From: an uncultured Roseobacter sp.
GTDB taxonomy: Bacteria > Pseudomonadota > Alphaproteobacteria > Rhodobacterales > Rhodobacteraceae
Assembly: GCA_913054455.1 (NCBI GenBank)
Contig: CAJXIL010000007.1
Span: 1 to 50,394, forward strand
Direction: 5' to 3'
Length of the DNA: 50,394 nucleotides
Part shown: positions 17,181-25,779 of the stretch, piece after piece
Layout: each line of letters begins with the position of its first letter
Numbering within the stretch: position 1 is the first letter of the stretch
The notes under the pieces: model-generated
Told to the model about the DNA's origin: nothing
The model's database searches: none
The model's input: only the letters and a program-made list of their open reading frames with translations
Position numbers and translations under genes: made by a program

Positions 17181-18233
17181 ATGAAAGCGCTTGTCCTTGA
17201 AAAGAAAGACGACCTCAGCCTACGAGATTTTCCGGAGATCGATCGGGTCGAAGAGCATCTTGGCCCGCGCGATCTGCGCATCAAGCTGCACACGGTGGGG
17301 ATCTGCGGGTCCGACGTGCATTATTACACGCATGGACGCATTGGCCCATTTGTGGTCAACGCGCCGATGATCCTGGGGCACGAGGCTTCGGGCACCGTGA
17401 TCGAAGTTGGCGCAGAGGTCACCACCCTAAAGGAAGGCGACCGGGTCTGCATGGAACCGGGCATCCCTGACCCCAACAGCCGGGCGACCCAATTGGGCCT
17501 TTACAACATTGACCCGGCTGTGCGGTTTTGGGCGACGCCGCCGGTGCATGGCATCCTGCGCCCGACCTGTGTGCATCCCGAAGCCTTTACTTTCAAATTG
17601 CCTGACAATGTGAGCTTCGCTGAGGCGGCCATGGTAGAGCCGCTGGCCGTTGGGGTGCATGCCGCCACTAAGGCGCGGGTAAAGCCCGGTGACAATGCCG
17701 TTGTCATGGGGGCGGGGCCTATTGGGCTTGTGACGGCACTCTCTGCACTCGCAGCCGGCTGTGCCCGTGTCTATGTGACTGATCTTGCCGCAAAGAAGCT
17801 GGAAATTGCAGGCGCGCTTAGCCCTGCGATCATTCCCGTTGATGTGACCAGGCAAAGCCTCACGGATTTGGTGAGCCGCGACACCGATGACTGGGGTGTT
17901 GATGTCGTTTTCGAGGCGACCGGCAGCCCGCACGCAGCCAAAACGGTGTTCGAACCTTTGTGTCCAGGCGGCTGTGTGGTGATGATTGGCGGCCAGCCGG
18001 ACCCTATCCAGTATGATGCAGGGGCGGCAATGATCCGCGAAGCGCGGGTCGAAAACATCTTTCGCTACGCGCATGTGTTTCCGCGCTGTCTTGGCATGCT
18101 CAGCTCTGGCGCAATCGACGTCAAACCGCTCATCACGCGGACATTCAACTTTTCAGACAGTATGCAGGCTTTTGAAATCGCCGCTTCCGCCCCACCGGCG
18201 GATGTGAAGATGCAGATCGAATTGCCGCAATAA
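17181..18233 (+). CDS. Zinc-dependent polyol dehydrogenase (xylitol/sorbitol dehydrogenase-like)
   Basis: A 350-residue medium-chain dehydrogenase. The catalytic zinc site is visible in [17 protein letters not shown] and [12 protein letters not shown], and the Rossmann motif in [13 protein letters not shown]. The segment that carries four structural-zinc cysteines in many relatives ([20 protein letters not shown] here) has none, as in some sorbitol and xylitol dehydrogenases. It oxidises polyols such as xylitol to D-xylulose or sorbitol to fructose with NAD. Gene position between the permeases and the ATPase of the importer links uptake and first oxidation. Its product would be a substrate for the xylulokinase encoded downstream. 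Confidence 0.85.
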   Translation: MKALVLEKKDDLSLRDFPEIDRVEEHLGPRDLRIKLHTVGICGSDVHYYTHGRIGPFVVNAPMILGHEASGTVIEVGAEVTTLKEGDRVCMEPGIPDPNSRATQLGLYNIDPAVRFWATPPVHGILRPTCVHPEAFTFKLPDNVSFAEAAMVEPLAVGVHAATKARVKPGDNAVVMGAGPIGLVTALSALAAGCARVYVTDLAAKKLEIAGALSPAIIPVDVTRQSLTDLVSRDTDDWGVDVVFEATGSPHAAKTVFEPLCPGGCVVMIGGQPDPIQYDAGAAMIREARVENIFRYAHVFPRCLGMLSSGAIDVKPLITRTFNFSDSMQAFEIAASAPPADVKMQIELPQ

Positions 18234-18245
18234 GGGATCACAAAG

Positions 18246-19307
18246 ATGGCCAACGTAACAATCGACAAAGTGATCAAGCGCTATGGTGCGGCGCAGGTCA
18301 TGCACGGCGTGAGCGTCGATATCGAAGATGGTGAGTTTGTGGTGCTGGTCGGCCCGTCCGGCTGCGGCAAGTCTACCTTACTGCGGATGCTGGCCGGGCT
18401 GGAAGAAATCAGCGATGGCACAATATCCATCGGGGGGCGCGTGGTGAATGACGTGCTGCCAAAAGAACGTGACATTGCGATGGTTTTCCAAAGCTACGCG
18501 CTTTACCCCCACAAAACCGTATACGACAATATCGGCTTCCCCTTGTTGATGGCAAAACGCTCTAAGGCCGAGATCGCTGAAAAGGTCAAAGGGGCCGCCG
18601 AAATTTTGGATCTGACCAAGTATCTTGATCGCTATCCCAAAGAGCTATCTGGCGGTCAGCGACAGCGGGTAGCGATGGGGCGGGCGATTGTGCGTGATCC
18701 GCAGGTCTTTTTGTTTGACGAGCCGTTGTCGAACCTTGACGCAAAGCTGCGCGTGACCATGCGCATTGAGATTAAGGAGCTGCATCAACGTCTTGGAACA
18801 ACCATCGTCTATGTTACGCATGATCAGGTCGAGGCAATGACAATGGCCGACAAGATCGTTGTGATGCGCGATGGGCGGGTCGAACAAATCGGTAGCCCGC
18901 TGGATCTCTACGATAATCCAGTCAACACCTTCGTGGCTGGGTTTATCGGGTCTCCGTCAATGAATTTTGTCCATGGCAAAATCGCATCGGACGGCAGCAG
19001 TCGGGTGTTTCAGTCCGATAGTGGTCTAAAACTGCCGCTGCCACAGACTACGGCGGCGGAGGGCCAAGCGGTTACATATGGCGTGCGTCCTGAATGCGTC
19101 CGGATTGGGGAAGGGGGCGTTGAAATGGAAATCGTTGCCGTGGAACCCACCGGGTCAGAGACGCAGATTTTTGCGCGCTCTGGTAGCGATTTGATTGATG
19201 CGCTTGTTAAAGAACGGATCAGCGCCCGGCCCGGTTCCAAACTGGGTTTCGTGATTGATCCGGAGGATGTGCATCTCTTTGACCGCAAGACAGGGCAACA
19301 CATCTGA
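18246..19307 (+). CDS. ABC transporter ATPase, MalK/UgpC type (SmoK-like)
   Basis: A 353-residue ATPase: Walker A GPSGCGKST, Q-loop FQSYALYPH, signature LSGGQRQRVA, Walker B FLFDEP and switch His (YVTHDQVEAMT), followed by a C-terminal OB/TOBE regulatory domain (about residues 235-353). It powers the two permeases encoded upstream. The stop overlaps the next start by one base (TGATG at 19305-19309), coupling it to the HAD phosphatase gene. Confidence 0.92.
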   Translation: MANVTIDKVIKRYGAAQVMHGVSVDIEDGEFVVLVGPSGCGKSTLLRMLAGLEEISDGTISIGGRVVNDVLPKERDIAMVFQSYALYPHKTVYDNIGFPLLMAKRSKAEIAEKVKGAAEILDLTKYLDRYPKELSGGQRQRVAMGRAIVRDPQVFLFDEPLSNLDAKLRVTMRIEIKELHQRLGTTIVYVTHDQVEAMTMADKIVVMRDGRVEQIGSPLDLYDNPVNTFVAGFIGSPSMNFVHGKIASDGSSRVFQSDSGLKLPLPQTTAAEGQAVTYGVRPECVRIGEGGVEMEIVAVEPTGSETQIFARSGSDLIDALVKERISARPGSKLGFVIDPEDVHLFDRKTGQHI

Positions 19308-20008
19308 TGTCGGCTGTCAGCGGCGTGATTTTTGATCTGGATGGCTGTCTGGTAGATAGCGAGCCGTTGTCTTTGGAGGCGATCGCCTCTGAGATGCGCA
19401 GGCTTGGGATCCCGGATGCCACAGCGCAAGAGATCGGGGACAGGTTTCTTGGCGTTGCGATGCCAGTGATCGCTGACTATGCCTCTGCTCGCCTTGGCGC
19501 GCCAGTTCCCGATAGCTTTGCGCAGCGCGTAGAGACACAATTGCTGACAACCTACCAGACCAAATTGCGCCAAATCTCGGGGGCAACCGAGCTGTTGCTC
19601 AGTCTGAAGGCGCGGGGATGTGCCCTGGGGATTGCCACGGGGGGATCGCTCAAACGTATGGCTGCAACTTTGGAGTTGTCGGGGTTGGCAGGCTGGTTTG
19701 AGGGCACCGCCACGAGCGCGGCAGAAGTGAAACAAGGAAAGCCTGCGCCAGACCTGTTTTTGCTGGCGTTGGAACGGCTCAAGATGCGGCCAGGCGATTG
19801 CATCGTGCTGGAGGATTCCCCTCACGGGGTGCAAGGCGCACGGGCTGCGGGCATTCCCGCCATTGGATTTGTCGGTGGCAGCCACCTGGAGGGAAAGCGA
19901 GACAGCCATGCCAAAATCTTGCGGGAGGCAGGTGCCTCCCATGTCTTTGAACGGCTGGAAGATGTGGCGCGCTATTTGCTGATACAGACAGAAAGTCCCG
20001 CAGAATGA
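19307..20008 (+). CDS. HAD-family sugar phosphatase/phosphoglucomutase-like
   Basis: A 233-residue haloacid-dehalogenase hydrolase. Motif I is FDLDGCLVDSE (nucleophile D10, acid D12), motif II ATGGS, motif III KPAPDLF and motif IV LEDSPHG. The cap is helical (about residues 18-85), as in beta-phosphoglucomutase and sugar-phosphate phosphatases. In a polyol operon it probably removes dead-end sugar phosphates (for example polyol-P or 1-P by-products). It overlaps the next gene by four bases (ATGA). Its substrate is not readable from the sequence. Confidence 0.83.
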   Translation: MSAVSGVIFDLDGCLVDSEPLSLEAIASEMRRLGIPDATAQEIGDRFLGVAMPVIADYASARLGAPVPDSFAQRVETQLLTTYQTKLRQISGATELLLSLKARGCALGIATGGSLKRMAATLELSGLAGWFEGTATSAAEVKQGKPAPDLFLLALERLKMRPGDCIVLEDSPHGVQGARAAGIPAIGFVGGSHLEGKRDSHAKILREAGASHVFERLEDVARYLLIQTESPAE

Positions 20009-21477
20009 GCGGCCTGGCGACACAGATGCAGGAAAGTCTGCCTGCGCAGGTCCAACGCCCGCTGTATGACCGCAAGCGCCTCTCGCCGGGGATCGTTCAT
20101 ATCGGCGTAGGCAATTTTCACCGGGCGCACCAGTCGTGGTATCTGCACCGCCTGATGCAGCAAGGACTAGCGCAGGACTGGGCGATCATCGGGGCCGGTG
20201 TGCGTGCCTACGACAGAGATATGCGCAACTTACTGGCCAAGCAGGACTACTTGAGCACATTGATCCAGATTGACCCCAGGGGCAATTCTGCTGAAATCGT
20301 GGGGTCGATGATCGGCTATGTGGCGGTTGAGGAAGGCAATGGACCATTAATCGCCCAGGTGGCTGAAAAAGAGATCCGTATTGTGTCGCTGACAGTTACC
20401 GAAGGGGGATACTACACTGATCCGGTGTCCAAGAAATTTGACAAGGATCACCCCGAGATCGTGCGGGATGCAGCAGCCCCTGAGACCCCGTCTACAGCTT
20501 TTGGTGCGATTGTCGCGGCGCTCAAAATAAGGCGGGATCAGGGGCTTGGCCCTTTCACGCTGCAAAGCTGCGACAACTTGCAAGGTAACGGCACTGTTCT
20601 GCGTCAAGCCGTTGTCTCTTTGGCACGGCTCAGTGACCCCGGGCTTGCAGACTGGATCGACACAAATTGCAGTTTTCCAAATTCAATGGTCGATTGCATT
20701 GTTCCGGCAACAGGCCCCAAAGAGTTTGGTTTGGCCAACGAACTGGGGCTGGAGGATACTGCTCCCGTCTGCCACGAAAATTTTCGCCAATGGGTGATCG
20801 AGGATGACTTTTGCGCGGGTCGCCCGGATTGGGACAAGGTTGGGGCCACATTCTCGCAGGATGTACATGGTTTCGAGATCCAGAAAATTCGCGTTCTGAA
20901 TGGTGGGCATCAGATCATTGCCGCCACAGCCGAGCTCCTGGGTATCGAAACAGTGGCGCAGGCAATGGCCGATGAAACAGTCCGTGAGTTCTTTTTCAAG
21001 GTTGAACGGGACGAAGTCCTGCCCTGTGTCCGAGCTGTGCCCGGCATGTCACCGCAGGACTATCTGGATCTGACCGCGCGCCGGTTTGCCAACCCGGCCA
21101 TGAGGGACACCATTAGACGCATCGCCTTTGACGGATCCTCGCGGCACCCTGGGTTCATCCTGCCGACTTTGCGCGATGCGCTTGCCTCGGGGGCACCAGT
21201 TGATGGGCTGGCCCTTGTTGAGGCGACATGGGCACGGATGTGTCTGGGCCTGCGTGAAGACGGCAGTAGGGTTGCTGCCAATGACCCTGTTTGGCCCCAA
21301 CTCAGTGCGCGTGCCAAAGCGGCCCGCGACACGCCAAAACGGTGGCTTGAGATGCGGGAGGTCTACGGTGATCTTGGTGACGTTGCGCAATTTGCCAACA
21401 CCTTTGAAAGGTGGCTGCATAGGCTCTACAAGGATGGCGTAGAGGCCACTGTCGGCCAATATCTGAAAGGCACCTAA
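20005..21477 (+). CDS. mtlK: Mannitol 2-dehydrogenase family polyol dehydrogenase
   Basis: A 490-residue polyol-specific long-chain dehydrogenase. The N-terminal NAD domain has HIGVGNFHRAHQSWY and the catalytic domain has QKIRVLNGGHQ, in which Lys, Asn and His are spaced as in the Pseudomonas fluorescens mannitol dehydrogenase active site. SCDNLQGNG supplies another conserved Asn. It oxidises D-mannitol to D-fructose, and family members also take D-arabinitol to D-xylulose. With xylulokinase directly downstream (no gap) and a xylitol-type dehydrogenase in the operon, D-arabinitol is a serious alternative substrate. The gene symbol follows the Rhodobacter polyol operon and is tentative. Confidence 0.85.
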   Translation: MSGLATQMQESLPAQVQRPLYDRKRLSPGIVHIGVGNFHRAHQSWYLHRLMQQGLAQDWAIIGAGVRAYDRDMRNLLAKQDYLSTLIQIDPRGNSAEIVGSMIGYVAVEEGNGPLIAQVAEKEIRIVSLTVTEGGYYTDPVSKKFDKDHPEIVRDAAAPETPSTAFGAIVAALKIRRDQGLGPFTLQSCDNLQGNGTVLRQAVVSLARLSDPGLADWIDTNCSFPNSMVDCIVPATGPKEFGLANELGLEDTAPVCHENFRQWVIEDDFCAGRPDWDKVGATFSQDVHGFEIQKIRVLNGGHQIIAATAELLGIETVAQAMADETVREFFFKVERDEVLPCVRAVPGMSPQDYLDLTARRFANPAMRDTIRRIAFDGSSRHPGFILPTLRDALASGAPVDGLALVEATWARMCLGLREDGSRVAANDPVWPQLSARAKAARDTPKRWLEMREVYGDLGDVAQFANTFERWLHRLYKDGVEATVGQYLKGT

Positions 21478-22929
21478 ATGACGTTTCTCGGAATTGACCT
21501 TGGAACATCAGGTTTGCGCGCGTTGCTTGTCACGGAAGAGGGCCAACCAATCGGGTCGACCCAGCAGTACTACACCGCAACCCATCCTCAGCATGGTTGG
21601 TCCGAGCAGGATCCGGCGGATTGGATTGTAGCCCTGGACGCTGCAATCCGCGAGATGCGCGAGACTTTTCCGGAATTTTCCGATTTGCGCGGCATAGGTG
21701 TTGCCGGCCATATGCATGGGGCGACCCTTTTGGGTAAGGCGGGTGAGGTCTTGCGGCCCTGCATTCTTTGGAATGACTCACGTTCCCATGCGGAAGCAGG
21801 GGAGCTGGATGCAACAGATGGTGTGCGCGATCTGTCAGGGAATATTGTCTTTCCGGGGTTCACCGCCCCAAAACTCAAATGGGTTCGCAACAACGAGCCT
21901 GAAGTCTTTAATGCCATAGACAAGGTTTTGTTGCCTGCAGCCTATCTCAATTTTTACCTCACTGGCGACTATGTTGCGGATATGTCCGACAGCGCGGGAA
22001 CATCTTGGTTGGATGTGGGCAAGCGACAATGGTCGGACTTTCTATTGGAGGCCAGCTACATGCGGCGCGAGCAGATGCCGCGCCTTGTCGAAGGTTCGGA
22101 TGCGGCAGGCACCCTGCGCAAGGAACTGGCGCAAGAATGGGGCCTGAAGGGCACAGTCGTTGTGGCGGGAGGTGCCGGTGACAACGCAGCGGCGGCCTGT
22201 GGGATCGGTGCATTGAATGAGGGTCAGGGGTTTGTTTCACTTGGGACCTCAGGGGTTCTGTTGGCCGCGCGTGACGGCTACCACCCCGCGCCTGAAACCG
22301 CCGTCCACACCTTTTGCCATGCCATACCAGGGCGCTGGTATCAGATGGGGGTGATGCTATCTGCGGCAGACAGTCTCAACTGGTTCGCGCGTATTTCTGG
22401 TCAAACACCTTCCGAATTGACCGCTGCAGTCGGCGACAGCCTGAATGGGCCTGGGGATGTACGTTTCCTGCCCTACCTGTCTGGAGAACGCACCCCCCAC
22501 AATGATGCCGAAATCCGGGGAGGCTTTACCGGGCTTTCTGCTGGTACAACCCGCGAGGATATGACCCGAGCCGTGCTGCAGGGCGTGGCCTTCGGGCTAC
22601 GAGACAGCTATGATGCCCTAGCCAGAACCGAGGCGAAATTGGACAAGATCATTGCCATAGGTGGGGGGAGCGCCTCGTATTATTGGCTAAAACTCATTTC
22701 GACATTGTTTGGCGTGCCGCTGCAACTGCCGGTCTCAGGAGAGTTCGGCGCTGCCCTTGGCGGCGCCCGCCTGGGGATGATCGCAGCCACCGGTGTTTCA
22801 CCGGAGAGCGCCATTACATCCCCACAGATCCAGAACGAAGTGCACCCTGACGAGGGGGTGCGCAGTTCATTTGAAGAGGCTTACCAGAGTTTTCGCGTGG
22901 CCTATCCGGGATTAAAGAAAATCCAGTGA
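21478..22929 (+). CDS. xylB: Xylulokinase
   Basis: A 483-residue FGGY carbohydrate kinase. Phosphate-1 motif is GIDLGTSGLRALL, with GVAGHMHGATLL, ILWNDSRS (substrate site), the catalytic-Asp motif GGAGDNAAAACGIG, and the C-terminal adenosine motif AIGGGSASYYWLKLI. It phosphorylates D-xylulose, the product expected from the upstream dehydrogenases, to xylulose-5-P for the pentose phosphate pathway. It is the last gene of the plus arm. No strong terminator was found in the 99 bases before the next promoter. Confidence 0.9.
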   Translation: MTFLGIDLGTSGLRALLVTEEGQPIGSTQQYYTATHPQHGWSEQDPADWIVALDAAIREMRETFPEFSDLRGIGVAGHMHGATLLGKAGEVLRPCILWNDSRSHAEAGELDATDGVRDLSGNIVFPGFTAPKLKWVRNNEPEVFNAIDKVLLPAAYLNFYLTGDYVADMSDSAGTSWLDVGKRQWSDFLLEASYMRREQMPRLVEGSDAAGTLRKELAQEWGLKGTVVVAGGAGDNAAAACGIGALNEGQGFVSLGTSGVLLAARDGYHPAPETAVHTFCHAIPGRWYQMGVMLSAADSLNWFARISGQTPSELTAAVGDSLNGPGDVRFLPYLSGERTPHNDAEIRGGFTGLSAGTTREDMTRAVLQGVAFGLRDSYDALARTEAKLDKIIAIGGGSASYYWLKLISTLFGVPLQLPVSGEFGAALGGARLGMIAATGVSPESAITSPQIQNEVHPDEGVRSSFEEAYQSFRVAYPGLKKIQ

Positions 22930-23028
22930 CCAACCTGACCCTCGTGGGAAGGGCCAGCAATTAGGGCGGCCAAGATGACCATGGCCTGTCTTGCATGTGG
23001 CGCCCGCCGACGTTTTTTCCTTCTTAAG

Positions 23029-23056
23029 TGATCCAAAAATTGCGCCGACCCGTAGA
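23029..23056 (+). promoter_or_regulatory. ECF sigma (RpoE) promoter of rpoE-chrR
   Basis: TGATCC (23029-23034), 16 bases, then CGTAGA (23051-23056). The -35 agrees with the TGATCC of known Rhodobacter RpoE promoters, and the same TGATCC/N16/CGTA form recurs three more times in the following 3.6 kb. This suggests autoregulation. Six bases after the -10 lies ATGATGG (23063), so transcription would begin at or next to that ATG. Confidence 0.72.
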
Positions 23057-23062
23057 TTGGGT

Positions 23063-23692
23063 ATGATGGAAACAGTTTTAGAACATCCCCTTGCAGGCCC
23101 CGCGCATACAGGCCCGCCCCAAACAGGACGTGCCGTGCAGGTTCAAGCTCCGCAAATGTCCCAGGCAACTGTCTGGTTGGTCGCAGTCCGTGACCAGCGC
23201 GATAAGGATGCTTTTGGTGATCTGTTTGATTTCTTTGCACCTCGATTAAAAGGTTTCATCATGCGATCGGGCACGGGCGCGGCGCAGGCTGAAGAGATCG
23301 TTCAGGATGTGATGCTGACGGTGTGGCGCAAGGCGGCGATGTTTGATCCCCATCGGGCGCAGGCCTCGGCTTGGATTTATCAAATCGCGCGAAATCGGCA
23401 GATCGATATTATCCGCAAAGAAAGCCGTCCCATACCTGATGAGTTGGCGCAGGATCCCGAAGCTGAACCAGATGCAAGTCAAATCCTGGCGTTTGACCAA
23501 GAGGCGGATCAGCTGAAAACTGCCTTGGATTTGCTTCAGCCTGATCAGAAAGAGATGATCGAGAAAGCCTATATGGGTGATCTCACACATCAGGAAATCA
23601 GTGTTCAAACCGGACTGCCACTTGGCACTGTGAAATCGCGAATTCGCCTCGGCCTTAACCGTTTGCGCAAAGAATTGAAGGGGTTGCGATAA
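23063..23692 (+). CDS. rpoE: ECF sigma factor RpoE (ChrR-controlled, singlet-oxygen type)
   Basis: A sigma-70 family ECF factor. Region 2 is DAFGDLFDFFAPRLKGFIMR plus AEEIVQDVMLTVWRKA and RQIDIIRKE; region 4 is LLQPDQKEMIEKAYMGDLTHQEIS and GTVKSRIRLGLNRLRKEL. It is followed at once by a ChrR-type anti-sigma gene, the pair that in Rhodobacter sphaeroides controls the response to singlet oxygen. The start is uncertain. The ATG at 23063 lies at the predicted transcript start (a leaderless mRNA, 209 residues). A GTG at 23135 has AGGA six bases upstream and gives 185 residues, closer to usual length. The longer frame to 22991 would include the promoter and is rejected. Confidence 0.88.
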   Translation: MMETVLEHPLAGPAHTGPPQTGRAVQVQAPQMSQATVWLVAVRDQRDKDAFGDLFDFFAPRLKGFIMRSGTGAAQAEEIVQDVMLTVWRKAAMFDPHRAQASAWIYQIARNRQIDIIRKESRPIPDELAQDPEAEPDASQILAFDQEADQLKTALDLLQPDQKEMIEKAYMGDLTHQEISVQTGLPLGTVKSRIRLGLNRLRKELKGLR

Positions 23693-24328
23693 ATGTCTGC
23701 AATCACACACCATATTCCAGAAGATATGATGGCAGCCTATGCCTCTGGCACTCTGCCGCACCCCTTTGCAATGGTTGTTGCTGCTCATATCTCGCTTTGT
23801 TCGGAGTGTCGGGCGGCTTTGGGGGCTTATCACGCTGTTGGCGGCGCATTGCTGGAAAAGACCGCCAATATTGCTGTCACCAATAGTTTGAAATCCAATG
23901 TGATGGCTATGCTGGATACGCCGAGCCAACCCACACCGGTCTATGATGCTCAGGGTGTTTTTCCGGGGCCGGTAATGGAGGCGCTGCAAGGCAGATCGCC
24001 GCGTTGGAAGACGCTGGGCATGGGCGTGAAACAGAGTATCCTATCTGAAACAGACAGTGGATCTGTGCGCCTGCTTTACATCCCGGCAGGGCAAGCGGTT
24101 CCGGATCATAGCCACAATGGGCTGGAACTCACGCTGGTTCTGCAGGGGAGTTTCAGTGATGAAACCGGCCGCTTTGGAGTTGGGGATGTGGAGATCGGCG
24201 ACGAGGATCTGGAACATACCCCAATTGCAGATGCGGGCGATGCTTGCATTTGCTTGGCGGCGACGGACGCACCATTGCGATTTAACGCCTTCATGCCGCG
24301 CCTGTTGCAACCTTTTTTCCGCATCTAG
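23693..24328 (+). CDS. chrR: ChrR-family zinc anti-sigma factor
   Basis: A 211-residue two-domain anti-sigma factor. The N-terminal zinc anti-sigma domain keeps His6/7, H32, C36 and C39 (HISLCSEC), which hold zinc and the sigma factor. The C-terminal cupin domain keeps H139, H141, E145 and H175 (PDHSHNGLE; DLEHTP), offset by two from the residues that matter in R. sphaeroides ChrR. The full set of ligands argues that it senses singlet oxygen or organic peroxide and releases RpoE. Its start is directly after the rpoE stop, and a terminator follows. Confidence 0.92.
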   Translation: MSAITHHIPEDMMAAYASGTLPHPFAMVVAAHISLCSECRAALGAYHAVGGALLEKTANIAVTNSLKSNVMAMLDTPSQPTPVYDAQGVFPGPVMEALQGRSPRWKTLGMGVKQSILSETDSGSVRLLYIPAGQAVPDHSHNGLELTLVLQGSFSDETGRFGVGDVEIGDEDLEHTPIADAGDACICLAATDAPLRFNAFMPRLLQPFFRI

Positions 24329-24351
24329 GCACGATGGCAATAGCCCAGTTC

Positions 24352-24380
24352 AAAAGCCCGCTTGTAGCGGGCTTTTCTAT
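24352..24380 (+). terminator. Rho-independent terminator of rpoE-chrR
   Basis: A perfect 10-bp stem AAAAGCCCGC/GCGGGCTTTT (24352-24361, 24367-24376) with five-base loop TTGTA, followed by CTATTT. It lies 24 bases after the chrR stop. Confidence 0.88.
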
Positions 24381-24417
24381 TTAACACGCTGTATTTAATA
24401 ACATATTTGTGAGGTTG

Positions 24418-24445
24418 AGATCCGCCGGGCCTGACGGTTCGTACC
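24418..24445 (+). promoter_or_regulatory. Candidate RpoE promoter of the fasciclin gene
   Basis: AGATCC (24418-24423), 16 bases, then CGTACC (24440-24445). It has one mismatch from TGATCC in the -35, but exact spacing and the invariant CGTA. The predicted start leaves a leader of about 50 bases before the fasciclin ATG. Confidence 0.58.
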
Positions 24446-24502
24446 CTTAGTACGATCCAGAAGAAACAGAAAACAGACCCTATACCTGCTTGGAGAGAGA
24501 TC

Positions 24503-25018
24503 ATGAAAACCACATTCAAAACCACCCTTTCTGCCCTGGCCCTGGTAGCATCTGCCAGCGTCACACAGGCCAATACAATCGTAGAGATCGCAGCCGGGGA
24601 CGAGCGTTTCTCGACCTTAGTGGCGGCGGTTGGCGCGGCAGGGCTGGCGGATGCCCTGTCTGGACCGGGGCCCTTTACGGTCTACGCACCGACCAACCAG
24701 GCGTTTGCTGCCTTGCCGGAGGGCACTGTAGAGACGCTGCTGAAACCAGAAAACAAAGACCAGCTGACCAATGTGCTGTTGTATCATGTGGATGATCGCA
24801 AACTGTCTGCGGATATGATCCCTGTGGGCTCGAACTACTTCAAGCCCCTGCTAACAAACGAGCGTCTTTGCATAACGGCTGGGGAAGACGGGGTGAGCAT
24901 TGCTGATGGGACCGGGCAATCTGCCAATGTGGTGATCGCTGATATCCAGGCTGAGAACGGCGTGATCCATGTGATCGACAAGGTCTTGCTGCCAGGAAGT
25001 CGGCCAGCCTGCCACTAA
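24503..25018 (+). CDS. Secreted fasciclin-domain protein
   Basis: 171 residues. A Sec signal peptide (about residues 1-23, ending TQA) is followed by one fasciclin (FAS1) domain with H1-like FTVYAPTNQAFAALPEG, the central LLYHV and the C-terminal GVIHVIDKVLLP. Such proteins sit in the periplasm or on the cell surface and mediate adhesion, or have unknown redox or pigment links. Two cysteines (CITAG and the C-terminal PACH) could form a disulfide. GGAGAGAG precedes the ATG. The preceding promoter matches the RpoE form, so it is probably induced with the singlet-oxygen response. It converges with the SDR gene across a hairpin. Confidence 0.9.
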   Translation: MKTTFKTTLSALALVASASVTQANTIVEIAAGDERFSTLVAAVGAAGLADALSGPGPFTVYAPTNQAFAALPEGTVETLLKPENKDQLTNVLLYHVDDRKLSADMIPVGSNYFKPLLTNERLCITAGEDGVSIADGTGQSANVVIADIQAENGVIHVIDKVLLPGSRPACH

Positions 25019-25027
25019 TCGCAAATA

Positions 25028-25052
25028 CAGGCTCCGTTAATCGCGGGGCCTG
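25028..25052. terminator. Candidate bidirectional terminator
   Basis: Stem CAGGCTCC (25028-25035)/GGGGCCTG (25045-25052), eight pairs with one G-U, and a nine-base loop. It lies between the convergent fasciclin and SDR stops. There is no long T-run on either side, so efficiency is uncertain. Confidence 0.5.
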
Positions 25053-25053
25053 C

Positions 25054-25779
25054 TTATCGAAAACGATAGACCAGCCAGTCAGGCAAAAGCGCCAAGCCCT
25101 TAATGGCCCAAGAAAAAGGACGCGGGAAATCGGTCCGAAAGCGGCGTTTCTCCATGGCTCTGAGCACATGATCAGCGGCCGTTTCAGCCGACATCAGCTG
25201 GGGCATTGCAAAATCGTTCTTGTCCGTCAGGCGTGTTTTGATGAAGCCTGGATTGACTATACGCACGGTAACGCCGGTGCCTCTCAAGTCGTGTCGCATG
25301 GTTTCAGCTAGGCTGATCAGCGCAGCCTTGCTGGCGGCGTATCCAACTGCTGCCGGCAATCCGTGATATCCAGCCAGTGAGCCGACCAGGGTGATACTGC
25401 CCGCACCTTTGGCGATGAACTGAGGTAAGACATGCCCCAGAACCCGCAGAGCGCCAGCATAGTTCACATCCATCATCGCCAGGGCTTCGGCGCTGTCAAA
25501 ATCCTGGCTCCGCATCGGAACATAGGCTCCGGCATTATAGATAACCCCGTCGATTTGATCCAAGTCTTTGGCAGCTGCCGCGACTGAGCCGTCATCTGTC
25601 ACATCCATGGCCAATGGCGTAGCCGCGCCAAGGGCCCAGCTGAGTTGTTGCAATCGATCCTGTGATCTGGCGGACAAAACGACATGGGCCTCGGCCCCCA
25701 CCAAACCCCTGGCAATCTCCCGCCCCAGGCCTTCGCTGGCGCCGATCAACCAAAAGGTCTGGCCTTTCAGCGCGCTCAA
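25054..25779 (-). CDS. Short-chain dehydrogenase of the RpoE/lipid cluster
   Basis: A 241-residue SDR. The cofactor motif is GASEGLGR (in the variable TGxxxGxG position), with NAGAY and the catalytic Ser/Tyr/Lys set (TLVGSLAGYHG ... YAASK). The C-terminus has a hydrophobic patch (WAIKGLALLPDWLVYRF) suggesting membrane contact. It begins with TTG at 25779, overlapping the DUF1365 stop in TTGA, so its translation depends on the upstream gene. SDRs accompany DUF1365 and CFA-like genes in many proteobacterial clusters; a role in lipid oxidation or reduction is inferred. Confidence 0.85.
   Translation of the reverse strand: MSALKGQTFWLIGASEGLGREIARGLVGAEAHVVLSARSQDRLQQLSWALGAATPLAMDVTDDGSVAAAAKDLDQIDGVIYNAGAYVPMRSQDFDSAEALAMMDVNYAGALRVLGHVLPQFIAKGAGSITLVGSLAGYHGLPAAVGYAASKAALISLAETMRHDLRGTGVTVRIVNPGFIKTRLTDKNDFAMPQLMSAETAADHVLRAMEKRRFRTDFPRPFSWAIKGLALLPDWLVYRFR

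Noticed and set aside
19010-20023. 337-codon minus-strand frame
   Set aside because: It is antisense to the well-supported ABC ATPase and HAD phosphatase genes.
22991-23062. Longer RpoE frame from 22991
   Set aside because: It would contain the TGATCC-N16-CGTA promoter of the gene itself.
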